The position numbers and the translations under genes are program-made. From positions 33,651,511 through 33,715,510 of the forward strand of contig NC_041016.1 in NCBI RefSeq assembly GCF_004193775.1: DNA of 64,000 bases. Direction: 5' to 3'. The stretch comes from Glycine soja (Eukaryota; Streptophyta; Magnoliopsida; Fabales; Fabaceae). Under the pieces are notes generated by a model, which did not search any database, was not told the DNA's origin, and was given only the letters and a program-made list of their open reading frames with translations. Shown piece after piece: positions 11,258-23,470 of the stretch (position 1 is the first letter of the stretch; each line of letters begins with the position of its first letter).

Positions 11258-11777
11258 CTATTGTATAGAATTGGAATCTTGCATGGAAGATGAGAAGTAA
11301 AGGGTTTCTTCAAAGGTAACATCAGCACATGCATAACCTCTTAGTGATTGGAGAATAACATCGATACCATTTCTGAAGATGAGAGCACCCAAGGAAAACA
11401 CATTTATTGCCCTTGCAGAAAGCTTGTCCAACCACGAAAAGACATCATAGACAAAACAAGTACAACCAAACACGAGAAGACACATGATATAAGGGTTCAT
11501 TTAGAGAGATAATGGAAAGACAAATCTTATTATCAAGTGTCAAAGATGGCATTCTATTTATGAGAAAGCTAACAATGAGAACTGCATAACCCCAATAATG
11601 AATAGGAAGATTTGCATTGAGCAATAAGGTGCGTGCAATCTCAACCAAATGTTTATTTTTCCTTTCTACCATTCTATTTTGTTGTGGTGCATAGGGACAA
11701 GGAGATTGATGCAAAATGTCCTGTGAGGATAAAAAAAAAGGGCAAAAAAAGAGATATTCTTTGGCATTACACTCCAA
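11258..11777 (-). pseudogene. Copia integrase C-terminal part, frameshifted
   Basis: Two overlapping minus-strand frames cover the end of the integrase core. The right one (11445-11777) holds QNRMVERKNKHLVEIAR, which includes the catalytic glutamate of the DDE triad. The left one (11258-11500) holds VFGCTCFVYDV and DKLSARAI, the conserved linker between integrase and reverse transcriptase. The change of frame near 11480 is a break in the original gene. Confidence 0.85.
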
Positions 11778-12292
11778 AAAACTTTAGTAACCTTTCTAAA
11801 TTGATTTTTGATTACATAGAAGAAGGATGTAAAAATAGATAAAAGTTTAGATCTATCCTTCATTAAATACACCCAAGTACATCTAGAATGCTCATCAATA
11901 AGGTGACAATATTTGAACCCAAAAGAGGTAACATGACTTGGACCCCAAATATCTAAAAGAATGGTGGAAAAAGGAAAATTTGGAAAAGAAGACCTAACAT
12001 GTTTGCTTAATTGACATGACTCACATTCTAATCTTTGTAGTTTACTAAGACCAGGAATCATTTTCTTCAATTTTGACAAATTTGGATGACCTAAACAATC
12101 ATGAATGAGTTTGGGAGATGGGGCTGCTAAATAGGACATAGAAGAATTGGTTTCTAGGTGGTAGTAAAGTCCTCTTGATTCATGTCCCACTCCAATTGTT
12201 TGACCCATACCACGTTCTTGTATAATAAATGAATCAACATAGAATGTTACAGAACAATTTAAAGACTTTGTTAACTGACTTAAAGAGATCAA
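11666..12292 (-). pseudogene. Copia GAG-pre-integrase and integrase N-terminal remnant
   Basis: This 208-codon minus-strand frame carries the HHCC zinc-binding region, HDCLGHPNLSKL then CESCQLSKH, followed by the start of the catalytic core LLDIWGPS with its first aspartate and the second in LIDEHSRCTWVY. It is out of frame with the protease segment upstream and with the segment holding the catalytic glutamate. Confidence 0.88.
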
Positions 12293-12305
12293 ATTAAAGG
12301 GACAA

Positions 12306-12578
12306 TTAGGAACAAAGAATAAATTCCAAGTTTATAGGAGACACTGAAATTTGACCAACACCTTTAGAAGCTACCTTAACAACATTGGCTAAGGTTATAA
12401 GATGAGGAAACTTTGGGAAAGACATTGAACTAAACAAAGAAGCATTACCAAATATATGATCTGAAGCACCTGAATCAATTACCCATGGACCTTGACTGTC
12501 CAATAATTGGGAAATACAAGTTGTTGAAATACTTGGTACTAAACATAATTGAGCTTGGATGCTGGATTTCAACCTCAA
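12306..12578 (-). pseudogene. Copia protease remnant
   Basis: A 90-codon minus-strand frame with the aspartic protease site WVIDSGASDHIFGN. It resembles the protease of the element at 1-1090 (same WxxDSGASDH layout and a similar HLITLANVVKVASKG downstream), so the two elements are related. The gag that should precede it is largely deleted between 12580 and 13018. Confidence 0.88.
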
Positions 12579-13018
12579 ATATTCTTGATATTCCTCGGTA
12601 GAAAATCTTAGCTTAGATGTTCATGTGATAGTTATATTTGAAGAAAACTTAAACAACTGAGCTCTTGAAACCCAACTTCACAGCCAAACAGCTATTGTAC
12701 AAGCACAAAAAACCAAACCCACTTTCTAAACAACGAAATGACAATCTAAAAACTAAAATTGAACCAAAACAGGTTGATGACTCAAACCGTGGTGTTGTGC
12801 CTGAGTTCCGAAGACTGACGCATTAGCAGCACGCGCCTGGCAGAGTCACAGAACGACACATGTGGGCACGTTATAGGGTTTTGGACTTCGAAAACTTCTA
12901 GGTTAGGCCGCACTTGGTGAGGCACACCAGATCCAATGATCATTAGAAAAAAATGGCAATGGTCAACGGTGGCTAGAGACAACTGGCAACAACAGACAAT
13001 GGGTAAAGTAAGATTGAC

Positions 13019-13032
13019 GCACTCTGATACCA
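13019..13032 (-). promoter_or_regulatory. Primer-binding site of the decayed copia element
   Basis: The minus strand reads TGGTATCAGAGTGC directly abutting the LTR end, matching the initiator tRNA-Met type site. Confidence 0.9.
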
Positions 13033-13260
13033 TGTTTAGAAACAGATTTGATAATAAAGCTTAAGTGTCTCATCACTCAGTTGAAACTTCCCATACATAT
13101 ATAATAAGACCAAAGGTCAACAAGTACATGAGACAAAAGGGTGTAGATTGCAACCCCCTAATCAAACAGTTACAACAAGTGAAAAGAGAAAAAAGTAGTA
13201 CAGACATAAAATAATAACACAAAGGTACATGTAAAAGACAAAACATATATTAATCTAACA
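13033..13260 (-). repeat. 5' LTR of the decayed copia element (228 bp)
   Basis: In plus orientation it runs from TGTTTAGA to TCTAACA, so in element sense it starts TGTTAGA and ends TCTAAACA. Its first about 37 bases match 8387-8424 (AGAAACNGATTTGATAATAAAGC) and its last about 20 match 9467-9489. Confidence 0.88.
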
Positions 13261-13299
13261 CCTATAAAAGCTATCACGAACAAAATTCAGAATTGTATC

Positions 13300-14410
13300 T
13301 TTGCTTTGGTTGATGGCGGCTTTGCTAAGGTTTCTTCCATCTATTGCACTTAGTGCCATTGTCATGGAAGCTATCTATCCATAGGGTTTCTAGGCCTTCT
13401 CGGAGGTCTCACCCTCGAAGACTCCTACTGTTCAAGATCAATCCTTCAATCATGTGTTGAATAACCCTATTGATGTCCATGTGAGTCCGTTGCCACGACC
13501 ATGCAAAAAAGGACATGCCTTTTTCCATTACTATCTCGAAAGAAGAGTACAAATTAGGGTCGAAAAACTGGAAGAATAATCTGCATGGCCACTTCATCCT
13601 GGCCAAAGGAGATCAGCCTTTTCATTATCAAGACTTGCATGCAAAGTTAACGAAACTTTGGAAGCCTCTGGGTGATTGGTGCATGACACCTCAGGACAAG
13701 GATTCTATGAATTCAGTTTCGCCTCAACAGATGATTTGCATAGCATTTGGACTGTTGGAGCTTGGAACGTTTAGCCCAGGCTCCTCCACTTATATAAATG
13801 GACTCTTGATTTTAATCCCAACAAGCAGAAACTCACCCATTCTCAATGTTGGGCTCACTTATGTGACCTACCCCAAGAATATTGGTGGCCCAAGACCCTC
13901 CTAGAGATTGTGGGTGCCCTTGGTACTCCTATAGGGTTCACTTGTGGTGAGCTAACCCAAGAATATTGGCGGCCCAAGACCCTCTTAGAGATTGCAGGCT
14001 ATACTGAAAAAAGTGATGTAGACAAGACTCACAAGAGGAAGTTAGTTACTGCTCCATGGGAGACCTATTGATCCCCAGTTTCAAAGGGTGGTCTTGGCAT
14101 CGGGCCTCTACACATCATTAATCAAGCAACAATGGTTAAGCTAGCCTAGGATTTTGTTTCAAAAGCTTCAATGGACTGCTCTTACTAGAGCATGTTTTTT
14201 ATTCATTCTGATATTCATCTCTCATCCTTTGTTCAATCTTCTATATGGCCAGGGATTAATTCATGTATTAAAACAATGCTTGTCTAATGTCATCTCTCAT
14301 GTTCTCCAAGGGATTGAAATTTGCAACATAGTAATGGGAGGGAGTCATGAAAGTTTAGCAAATATACGCGATGCTAAATGCTAAATGAAAATCAAAGTCC
14401 AAAAAAAATA
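13300..14410 (+). pseudogene. LINE (non-LTR retrotransposon) remnant, ORF1 joined to the ORF2 tail
   Basis: Plus-strand frames keep pieces of the legume L1-type ORF1 (DUF4283 region): LHGHFILAKGDQPF, KLWKPLGDW, then in another frame KWTLDFNPNKQKLTHSQCW and LPQEYWWPKTLLEI. A second copy of QEYWRPKTLLEIAG follows within 90 bases, a local duplication at about 13870-14000. From about 14050 the sequence jumps to the ORF2 tail (KGGLGIGPLHIINQATMVKLA), skipping endonuclease and reverse transcriptase. A short A-run at 14400 may be the degraded poly(A) end. Several stops and frameshifts make it non-functional. Confidence 0.78.
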
Positions 14411-14497
14411 TTATTTCCACAAATTTGAAGGCAGGTTTCTTGGTTGCTTAAAATGGATTTAACCACTACACAAAAGAGCATATGATGAATATAATTT

Positions 14498-14680
14498 AGG
14501 TTTAATTACTCATTTAATCCTTATAGTTGTTCAAACTTAATCTTTTTTATACTTAAAGTCATCCATTTTAGTCCTTATACATACTATTATTAATCACTTT
14601 CAGTTCCAATGACCATAGGGACTAAAATGAATTAAAACTGTTATGTATAGGGACTAAAAAATAAACGAGTAATTAAACCT
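14498..14680. mobile_element. 183-bp MITE with inverted termini and duplicated target
   Basis: The left end AGGTTTAATTACTCATTTA mirrors the right end ...AAACGAGTAATTAAACCT. Identical 7-bp repeats ATAATTT flank it (14491-14497 and 14681-14687). The interior repeats words of the 'tttagtcc ctta' type found in many plant MITEs. There is no coding capacity. Confidence 0.85.
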
Positions 14681-14699
14681 ATAATTTATATCATTCATA

Positions 14700-14800
14700 T
14701 TTTTAATGTAAACCAGTTCATGCAGTGATCCCCTAGTTGAACTAGTGGCCCATTAATTCAATACCTCAATTGAGTTAATGACTGGTCTGGTTCTCAAAAC
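14700..14800. repeat. Dispersed repeat fragment related to 8425-9466
   Basis: Words such as CCAGTTCATGCAG, GAACTAGTGG and ACTGGTCTGGTT resemble both ends of the insertion at 8425-9466. Only a fragment is seen. Confidence 0.35.
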
Positions 14801-14931
14801 ACTGGGTGCAACTTCATCCACATTTCAAAAAAAAAAATGCACAAACACAGTGACAGAAAAACAAGGACAGAAATGATAACCGGCATTTTACATACCAACT
14901 CATACAATACTCAGCAATGCTGCTTTCAGTA

Positions 14932-17900
14932 CTAGCGTGCATTACGGTTAAGCAATCCTTGAAAAGATAAGTACAGATCTTTGTTATCTGACCCAAATAT
15001 CTCATCTGCTTTTCTTAAAGTTTCCTAAAAGAACACAGAAAAAGTGGAGCAATTATTAGCTACTTGGAAATAGCTTCAGTTCCAAATCCAACACTATAAA
15101 TATTCAATATTGATTTACCTCCCGTGTTTGCTTCTGAGCATTTAATTCCTTTATGTTGGCAAGAAATGCACTGAACTGCTCATATGAAAGGCGACTCCTG
15201 AAAAAGTGACGCATTTGATCAACTCACTCAGTTTCTTAAATAAATTTAAGTAGTATGTCACACTTTACTATGGCACGGAGAAACAAAGTCACCTGGCCTG
15301 ACGAAAAAACTCCTTTCCATCAATCTTTGGAGTTCGACCTAAACAATTTTTTACATGAGGGGTAAACAACTGAGAATATTGTAATAATGAAACACATTAA
15401 AGAGGCACTAGCCCTTTCTTACGCTTCATAAGGAACAATGCCCTAACCAGCAGCATTAGATAGATAACATTCCAATCAAGAACTGAAGTGAAAAGGCTAA
15501 GGAGCAAACGAACATGACAAACTTCAAGGACCAATATTAGTAAGATGGGAAAAAAGATTAGATTAAAAATAAATCATTAAAACCTGGAAGCGATCGTCCC
15601 CGTGGTGGGGAGTTTGCTGCTGATGACTGCTGACTAGATGAATACCATGAAGAGAGAGATGTGCGCCCATCATATGGAAGTTTTGTAGGAGAGGTAAAAC
15701 CAGAAGTTTTCTTGGGTGATACAGCTGCAGAATATCCTCTAGGAGACCCAGCCGTTGAAATCACCTTTGGAGTTCCCGTCGGTGTAAGACGTGGTGTGAT
15801 ATATGGGGTCAAAGAAAACCTTTGCCCTGAATACCTGGAAGCTATAGGAGCAAAAAGACAAAGAACAAAAGGGTATTATCACACACGTCATATTTAATTT
15901 ATAACACCTGCAAGCCCATTTTTCCTTATTATTGATAGTTCCCACTATACTTTTATTGAACCCATTTTTTAAACATTTTTCCAGTTAAATCCAATTGTTT
16001 TAGATAGAAAAGTCCAAACTATTTATTTTCCAGTACAATAGCTTGTTTCCCCATTTTTGGTTTCATTAAATAATATAATTTCAATTTTCTCTATAACCTT
16101 TCCAAATCCTAAATATTGAGTATTGAAGTTTACTTCTTTTACATAATTTCTTAGACATGATACTACTTATATAAAAAAAAATTTGTTCAATTCTGATAAT
16201 TAAACAATAGTAGCATGATTTGCAATCAATGATATGTCTGGAAAATCCATCTACCTTCGTCATTTGTTTTACCCACATCTGCAGGGCCATTGTATGAATG
16301 ATGTGCCATATTGCCACTTCGATCATCATCTGCAAGCAATACATAAAAGAAACGCATATAAAAACTTCCAACAAACACTTATGAAATTTCACATCACTAG
16401 GAAGGGATACGTGCAAAATTGATAATAAAATAGTCAATGAGGTATGGACAGGGGAGTACCCTTATCAGGATATGCCTTTGGAACTGATTGGTCACAGGTT
16501 CCAATATCTGTAGTTTCAGCATGCTGTAACAAGAGCAAAGAAAAAGAATAAAGGAGAACCAACTCTTGTTTAGGAGAATAATAATACAGGTCATTTTCTG
16601 AAACAAAATAAAGTGCAAGTATAGCTAAGTTAATATATTGATGTCTTACCAATGCATTGTCATCAGTTAGCGACTGCATCAATTGTTTTTTAAATGTCTC
16701 CAACTAGAAAATAGAAAAAAGGAAAGATGTCAGGTCTACATAAAAACCGTGTGGGAAAAAATAAAAAACAAATAGCATTTTAATCATCAAGTCAGTATTA
16801 TATGTACTCTTACATTGAAAAATATGCATGCAGTAAAAAGGAATTTAAGAAAAAAGGCAAATTTAATACATAGAAACACACTTGCACACACCAATTGTTG
16901 TGGGAGTTTGAAATCATGAAGTAAAGAAAAAGATATATTAAACCTATTAGTGAATAAAAATAAAGATAAATTAAAATCTCCACTACTAAACGCTACTTAT
17001 ATTACACTTTTCTTCCTTTTGTTATGAAAATCACACTCCTTACCTTAGAGATTGATATATGCTACACATTTATCCAATTTCATGTTAACGAGTCTCATTT
17101 AAACACAATGTTTTCTCTTTCTTTGAATCTCAATAACGTCAATTGGTATGTTTTGAACCCCTATTATCAACTTTGGGACTTTATGATGCAAAACCCAGGG
17201 CCCAAAATCACTAATGTTTATGTGAGATGGCCCAAGAAAGGAACCGCAGTTGATGAGAGTTTTAATGGGAATGATGCACCAGATCCTAAGAGTGAGAGTC
17301 AAAAGTAACTTAATAGGAGCAGTAGTGGGAGTAGTAGGCATGGGATTGTGGGTAGGGAGAGAGAATATATGCAAGGGGTCAAGAGTGGAAGAAGGCGGTA
17401 GGGGGAAATTGGTTGGAACTTTAGGTCTCTCAAATTGCACAAGAGTTTTATTGTTCTTTGTGGTGACTAACTAGATGGTCGGACTTGCAAGAGAGAGATG
17501 AGCACAATGGTTGCAGTGGGTGCTACTTAATCACACTGGAGAGACATAGATCTGAAAAAAAAAAAAAAAGAGGTGACCGAAAAAAGAGCCGGTGTCGTGC
17601 AGCTTGATGGTGCCAAAGAAAGGTGGACAATCGGCAATGACAAGACGAGTCCAGTGGTGCTGGAAATGACAGCTGCTGCATAGCAGAATATGGCTCACCA
17701 GAGAAGAACAGTTTGCTCGCCAGAAAAAGGTGGCCAGCGGCAAACAGCTGTGAACGGTAGCCTGCAACAGACATTTGGCAGACTTGACTAGAGACAACAG
17801 AGCGGGAGCAGGATCAAACCCACTATGATACCATGTTGGAATATATATTACATTGTTTAAGTGTCTAAGTTCTATACTCAGTTGCATATTGTCTAGGTTC

Positions 17901-20900
17901 TAACTAGGATTTATATATATATATATACTTAGGCTTTTCAGAATACAAAAAAATGCCCGCTATAGCGCCCGCTATCACGCCGGAGCGGAGCAGCCCCTAC
18001 GGCGAAGACCCCTGTCACTGGGTGGAATGAAGGAGAGGTCATCGTGCTTACAATTGCGGCAAAGCGGGACAGCGCAATCATGGGTTTTGTTGTGATTGTC
18101 CCACCACAATCCTAGTTTTGAACGAAAATTCAAAAATGCCCTCATTATTACATCATTAGTGAGAGTTATTTTGGGTAAAATCGTTTTGTTTTGTTTGGGT
18201 CCCTTCTAAAATCGAAACCAGACTCAAGAGAACAACTCAGAGAAGTGAGAACCCTAGGAGAAACGGCACACTCTATTCCTTCTACAGCGTCAAGCACACC
18301 TCTCTGTTCCTTCTCTGGCAACCGGCGACCGTCATCCTCCCTCCTTTGTTCGTTTCTTTCATTCAATCTCAGACGCACCTTTATGTTCTTTGCTTGTAGA
18401 TTCTCCGTTCTCTTTGATCCTATGTTTCTTTCTTTTCTTTTTTTATTTTTTTTCTTCTCTCATTCTTTCCTTTTATTGCTTGCCTCCTTGCTCTCATTAT
18501 TCTCTTATTCTTTTTTTTCTTCTCATTTGGGTGTTTTACTGTGCATAGTGCCACTGCCATGGCTTCTAATGATCAACAAAAAAAAAGATACCTACACAAT
18601 GGGGTCTTCAACTGGAATGTTCAAGCCTACGGGTGATAAGGTTGATATTTTTTGGAAGTGGAACAGCTTGAAGGATAAAAATAATAGGAAGTGTTACCTA
18701 TGATTTTGGTCATAAAACATCTACCGGAGGAATTACTAGAGCCAAAAAACATCAACTCAACATTATAAGAGATGCTAATTCTTGTAGAAAAGTACCAGAG
18801 GATGTTAAATTAGAAATGCAGACAGCTTTTGACAAGAAAAAAGCTGATATTGAGGCCATGGAGTCCACACAAGAAGAAAATGAAGAAGAGGAAGTTAGCA
18901 TCCACGAGATTGCAAGACTTAGAAAAAGTGGAAAAAAGCCTCCAATATCATAAAGTGAAGGCTCTTCAGTTGCTGCCAAGAAGAGGACCACAAATAACAG
19001 AGGAGCTCTTGATTATTTTTCTCCAAAAAACCTGAAGAAAATGTCAAATTAGGAAAAGCCATGAGACAAACAAGTTTGAAAGATCCTTATGACAAGTTTG
19101 AAAGATCCTTATGACAAGATGTCAAGAGATACGGCAATTCAATACATTTCCTGTTTCTTTTTTAGGAATGATCATTCAATGTTGCTAGATCAAAAAGTTT
19201 CAAGTTGATGATTGATGCTACTGGATCCTATGGTGCTCATTTAAAGCCTCCAAACTATCATGAGTTGAGAGTTACACTCCTTAAAAAGGAGTTGGATTAC
19301 AGGAAGGGCTTATTGCAAGTTCATGCGGAGGAGCGAATAAAATATGGATGCTCAATTATGTCAGATGGTTGGACTGATAGGAAGAATAGGACTTTGATTA
19401 ACTTTTTGATAAATTGTTCCTTGGGAACAAAATTTGTGAAGAGTGTGCTTCTGAATTTATGAAGACCAATGACAAGATCTTTTGATCTTTTGAATGGCTT
19501 TGGTAAGAAGATTGGAGAAAAGAATGCGATTCAAGCGGTGACCGACAATGGAGGTAACTATAAATTGGTAGGTAAGAATTCAATCATTGTCAATGAAGCT
19601 TTTAATTTTATAGTTATAACTTTTGATTGTTACTTTGCTCATAAAGTTTCTTGATTCTGGTCTATATAGGTAAAATTTTAGAAGTGACAAGACCAAAATT
19701 ATTTTAGACTCCATGTGTTGCACATTGTCTTGACTTGATGTTAGAGAATATTGGAAAGATCCCAAAGGTTAAAAGAGTTATACAAAGAGGCATCAAGCTG
19801 TAAGCTACATTTACAACCATACATTGGCTTTGAACACCATGAGGAAACTCACTAACAAGATCGAATTGGTGAGGACTCGAGTTACAAGATTTACTACCAC
19901 CTTCTTAACTTTGCAAAGATCATAAGCAAAGGGTCAATCTAAGAAGGATGTTTACTTCAGAAGAATGGATGAAGTCAAAGGCAGCTAAGGAACCTAAGGG
20001 AAAGAAAGCAACAAATGTTGTTCTCATGGCATCGTTCCAGTTTGATGTTGCCTTCACTTTGAAGACTATGGGGCCTCTTGTAAGTGTATTGAGGTTGGTG
20101 GATAACGAAAAAAAAAAAACTTACAATGAGTTTCATTTATGAGGCAATGGATAGGGCCAAGGAGACAATTCAAAGAGCTTTCAATGATAATAAAGAGAAG
20201 TATAAGAATATCTTTGCCATCATTCATCACAGATGGGATTGCCAACTTTACCACCCTTTGCATATGACGGGTTATTATCTAAATCCTAGGTTCTATTACA
20301 CCAATTCAAACATTGACAAAGATGTTGAAATGGAAGATGGCCTCAACAAATGTATTGTCAAGCTTAGTGAAGATGATGAGTTTGAAGTTGCAGTTCACAA
20401 AGAGTTGTTAATCTATAAGAGGGGTGGATACAGGTTTGGTATGACTACAGCAATAAAAGCAAGGACTTTGTCTCCTGGTAAGTGGGAAAGTTCACTTATA
20501 AATTTGAATCATTATTTAATTTCTGATTCATGTAAATACTAATGCATAATTTACAGTTGAGGGGAGGAAACCATGGAGGAAAAACACCACACATGCAAAT
20601 CATTGCCATTAAAATCCTAAGTTTGACTTGTAGCTCATCGAGATGTGAGCATAATTGGAGTACCTTTGAGCATGTAAGTTAATGATTGATTTATTTGATT
20701 ATGAAACATTGGGAGCTAAAATTGAAACTAACATTCATTTTTTCAAATTATTATAGATTCACTCAAAGAAGAGAAGTAGGCTTGAGCACCAAAAGCTAAG
20801 ACTTGGTTTTAATTCTCATGATGCGATTGATCTCATTGCTTTAAATGACATTGATGAAAGCAATGAGTGGTTATTGGGAGAGTTGGAAGAAGAAGAAAAT

Positions 20901-23470
20901 GACTTTGTTTTTGAAGAGGAAGTTTGAGTTGGTTAGATGTTGATATTGCAAATGGGGTTGGTGAACCTTTGAAATACACCAGGAGACAAACACAAATGAA
21001 GAAGGTAAATGATGCAAATGAAAAAGGAAAAAAGGTGGCACAAGTGGAAGAAGAGAATGAAGATGAAGGGGAGGAAGAGTACATTTCTAATGCTAGTGAG
21101 AATGAAGGAGAATTACAAAAAAATGATGAAGATCTTGAAGAGGATGAAGATCTTGAAGAGGATGAAGATTGAAGATTCTGAATTTCCGAATTCTTATTAT
21201 TATTTAGAAACTTGCATCTGTCTACTTTATGTTTAAGTACTATGTTTGGTTTTAATTTTTAAGGTTTTTTTTTTGTTTTTTTTTCAGCAAAAATATTTAA
21301 TTTTTAATTTTTAAGTACAATGAGTTTTTATTATTAATGATGATTAGTACATGAATTATGAGTTATGTTTCTGTTTTTGAATGCTTATATATAATATTGA
21401 ACATCTATAAAAAAAAATTAGAATAATGGCCATCCCACTATCCGCTATCCCACTTTAGGGGTTGGCCGCTCCATGCCGCGATGGCAGCATTGACTACTAT
21501 GTTCTGTCAAAGATAAAAGTAACTTAATATCTAACAAAAAACTTTACAATTTTATAACAACTAAAGTCGTAAAACAAAATTTTATAGGGACCAAAACCGT
21601 AAGAAAACTTTCTATTGATTAGGACAATTGACTGAAGAAATAAGGCATGTTTGCCTATAAATAAGAGGGGAAGGGAGGTGGAGAGAGAGATTTCTTGTCC
21701 AAATTTGACAGAATTGGGGGCTTTGGGCATTGAGAAGTGCAGACCCTCAGATCTGCAATTAGGGACTTTTATGATTGAGAAAGCAGTGCAAGGAGTGGAT
21801 CCCAGACCTCTCGAAATATCTGGATATAGAAGCAATATCTGCAATTAGGGGCTTCTCCCTAGTTTCATTCAATAAAAAAACCATTCGTTCTCACTATTAT
21901 GATTATGATACTTCTATCATCCCTAGTTTGGTTTTGTTGAATACAACATGATTTATTGATATTAATATCAAATATTTTTTTAACTACATGAATAGCTTTC
22001 ACCAAATCCTAAAGGAAATCTAGGGATCTCCCATTCACTTGCAGATATCTTTCCTTAAAAATATAACAAACAAAGCCATTTCTAGGAAAACTAGTTGTTT
22101 TACAAGCCATAACTAGTGCAGTTGCCAACATAAGGAGGCTGCTGGTTATGGCCACATTCAGAACTTCTCGACAAATGTAATTATTTGCTTGGCTTTGCAC
22201 CTTTTTCATGGTTATATGTTATAGTGTTAGTTTGTAAATTACAATTTCCTGCTAGAAACAGACAATTGCATAGCCATGTCTTCTGACATTGGTAATTTGG
22301 TATAATTTACTTTGGCTATATCAGTATAATCTGAAGCAGTCAGGAACTTAGGGATATGAATTCTTCGCCTGAAATCATGGCTTAGCAGGGGTCATGAGAT
22401 TTTCCAATGTAAAGAAACATTTTTACACAAAACAAAGCAAACTTTAATACAACCCAAGAGTAGTAACGAATTATTTTCAAGCATACACCGCACAATGATA
22501 GAATTGGAAACAAATGTTTGGGCAGAAAAAATCACCCCCAAGAAGTTAATATTGCTTGACTATCTTCATAATTGATAACTTGAAACAAATGATCAATAAC
22601 ATTTCACTGTCTTGCAAAAATGTAAAACATAGGAAGGGATAGGAAACTGAGCATAGTTCTAGCACAAACAATGGCAGCAGCCGAAAATTTCTGAAGAGCA
22701 TGGAGTCATAAACAGACCGGATATACACTCAACAAATAAATAAAAAGCAAGTCATAATACAGAAATGAAATAAATAGTCACCTTGGCGAAGTCTCGACTT
22801 AGCTTCTTCACTGTTGCTGCCAATTGATCCCTCTCCTTCGTAAGCTTTATCTACAAAAAAAAAAAAAAAATCACCCACCATCAAGTATAATAACATTATC
22901 TTATTGACTTGTGTAAAACATTCAAAATCTCAAATTTTCCGCAAGCAATTATGCAAATGCCAAGCTTCTCAGTCATCCTCTCTTCCAACCATCTTATATT
23001 TGCTGTACAATGAATATTACTGACACTCCTCTCCTCTCTTTTCGTCTCTGAAGCTTTCACTAATCTCTACAAACTTAACTTGAAAGAAGAATAAAAATGA
23101 GAAGTGATAAGAAGCGAACGTTTTCGTTGAGGGCGGTGTTGAGGGTGGAGTCGGATTGGTGGGAAGCGCGGGTGAGGGAGGAGAGGCGGTCTTCGAGGTC
23201 GAGGATGATTCGGTCCTTTTCGAGAAGCTTCTGGCGGAGGCGAGATGCATCGGATTCGAGAGAAGAGACACGGGAGGCAATGGCCATGGAGGTTATCTTG
23301 CGAGCCAGATCCAGCTGCTGGTATGGGTCCGTTGGTATCACCGACAGAATCTCGTCGGGGAGGTCGAAATCCACCACTGAACCTGTGCCCTGCTGCGACA
23401 TCCCTATCCACCCTGTTTGGTTGTGGTTGTTGGCTGGGTTTTCTTGATGCCCAGCTGGTTGTGGAATCAA
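14932..23470 (-). CDS. NAIP-like coiled-coil protein (At4g15545/At1g16520 family), nine exons
   Basis: Exons in transcript order: 23120-23470, 22782-22850, 16650-16703, 16460-16523, 16255-16329, 15584-15841, 15293-15338, 15119-15197, 14932-15024. Every intron is GT-AG and the exons sum to 363 codons including TAG. A second ATG at 23401 would give 339 residues; relatives often start near there. Residues 36-59 hold the family signature DLPDEILSVIPTDPYQQ, residues 60-130 are heptad-like coiled coil, exon 6 is a Ser/Pro-rich linker (TPYITPRLTPTGTPK, SSQQSSAANSPPR), and exons 7-9 encode the conserved tail (TPKIDGKEFFRQA, LSYEQFSAFLANIKELNAQKQ, DEIFGSDNKDLYLSFQGLL). From memory of the family, Arabidopsis members bind NAI2 and act in ER-body formation; a function here is inferred by homology. 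Intron 2 is 5.9-6.1 kb and carries transposons. The reading frame appears intact, so the gene is probably functional. Confidence 0.93.
17480..17945 (-). mobile_element. Copia fragment: LTR, primer-binding site and leader only
   Basis: A primer-binding-site-like sequence (minus TGGTATCATAGTGG, about 17820-17833) adjoins a TG-starting LTR piece at 17834 that runs to about 17945 and includes a TATATATATATATA stretch. The 340 bases to its left (toward 17480) are leader-like with no gag. The element stops at both sides against other sequence, so only its 5' end survives. Confidence 0.6.
18600..20930 (+). pseudogene. hAT transposase pseudogene (BED finger, DUF659, dimerisation tail)
   Basis: Starting near the ATG at 18600, the pieces in order are: a BED-type finger region (FWKWNSLKD, then GGITRAKKHQL in a shifted frame, 18640-18760); a DUF659 block in an open frame at 19205-19462 (LRVTLLKKELDYRKGLLQVH, SDGWTDRKNRTLINFL); the CVAHCLDLMLENIGKI region near 19710; and the hAT C-terminal dimerisation tail (SRCEHNWSTFEHIHSKKRSRLEHQKL, in two exon-like blocks at 20640-20820). 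Frames change several times and stops are frequent. A 23-bp direct duplication at 19074-19120 (CAAGTTTGAAAGATCCTTATGA) is one cause. No active transposase is possible. Confidence 0.85.
20930..21172 (+). pseudogene. Acidic C-terminal tail of the hAT transposase region
   Basis: The 82-codon frame is dominated by Glu, Asp and Lys and ends in three repeats of LEEDEDLEED type. It continues directly from the hAT dimerisation tail with a frame change. Such acidic ends occur in some hAT transposases, but low complexity prevents a firm call. Confidence 0.45.

Larger units (their letters stand above)
8387..13260 (-). mobile_element. Decayed Ty1/copia retrotransposon with TSD CCTAT
   Basis: Five-base direct repeats CCTAT flank the element at 8382-8386 and 13261-13265. 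The right (5') LTR is 13033-13260. The left (3') LTR survives as two ends, 8387-8424 and about 9467-9489, separated by about 1 kb of foreign sequence. Next to the 3' LTR lies a polypurine tract (minus TTGAGGGGGAG, 9490-9500), and next to the 5' LTR a primer-binding site (13019-13032). Between them protease, integrase, reverse transcriptase and RNase H remnants follow in copia order, broken by many stops and frameshifts. Most of gag is missing. The element cannot encode its own proteins. Confidence 0.88.
17947..21500 (+). mobile_element. hAT-superfamily DNA transposon, decayed
   Basis: It encloses remnants of a hAT transposase. The outer ends carry related inverted words (left GGAGCGGAGCAGCCCCTA at about 17984, right complement GGAGCGGCCAACCCCTAAA at about 21450-21475) within GC-rich termini that contrast with the AT-rich intron. 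I could not find an 8-bp target-site duplication, so the exact ends are uncertain. It lies inside intron 2 of the NAIP-like gene on the opposite strand. Confidence 0.7.
16704..22781 (-). other. Intron 2 of the NAIP-like gene, expanded by transposons
   Basis: Between exon 3 (acceptor AG at 16704-16705) and exon 2 (donor GT at 22780-22781) lies about 6.1 kb. It contains a copia remnant near 17500-17945 and a hAT element at about 17947-21500. The flanks 16730-17480 and 21500-22780 show no supported gene. The other introns of this gene are about 100-1300 bases, except intron 1 (269 bases), so the insertions account for the size. Confidence 0.85.

Noticed and set aside
17024..17308. 94-codon plus-strand open frame in the NAIP intron
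   Set aside because: No recognisable domain; lies in an intron of the opposite-strand gene and is bounded by unrelated sequence.
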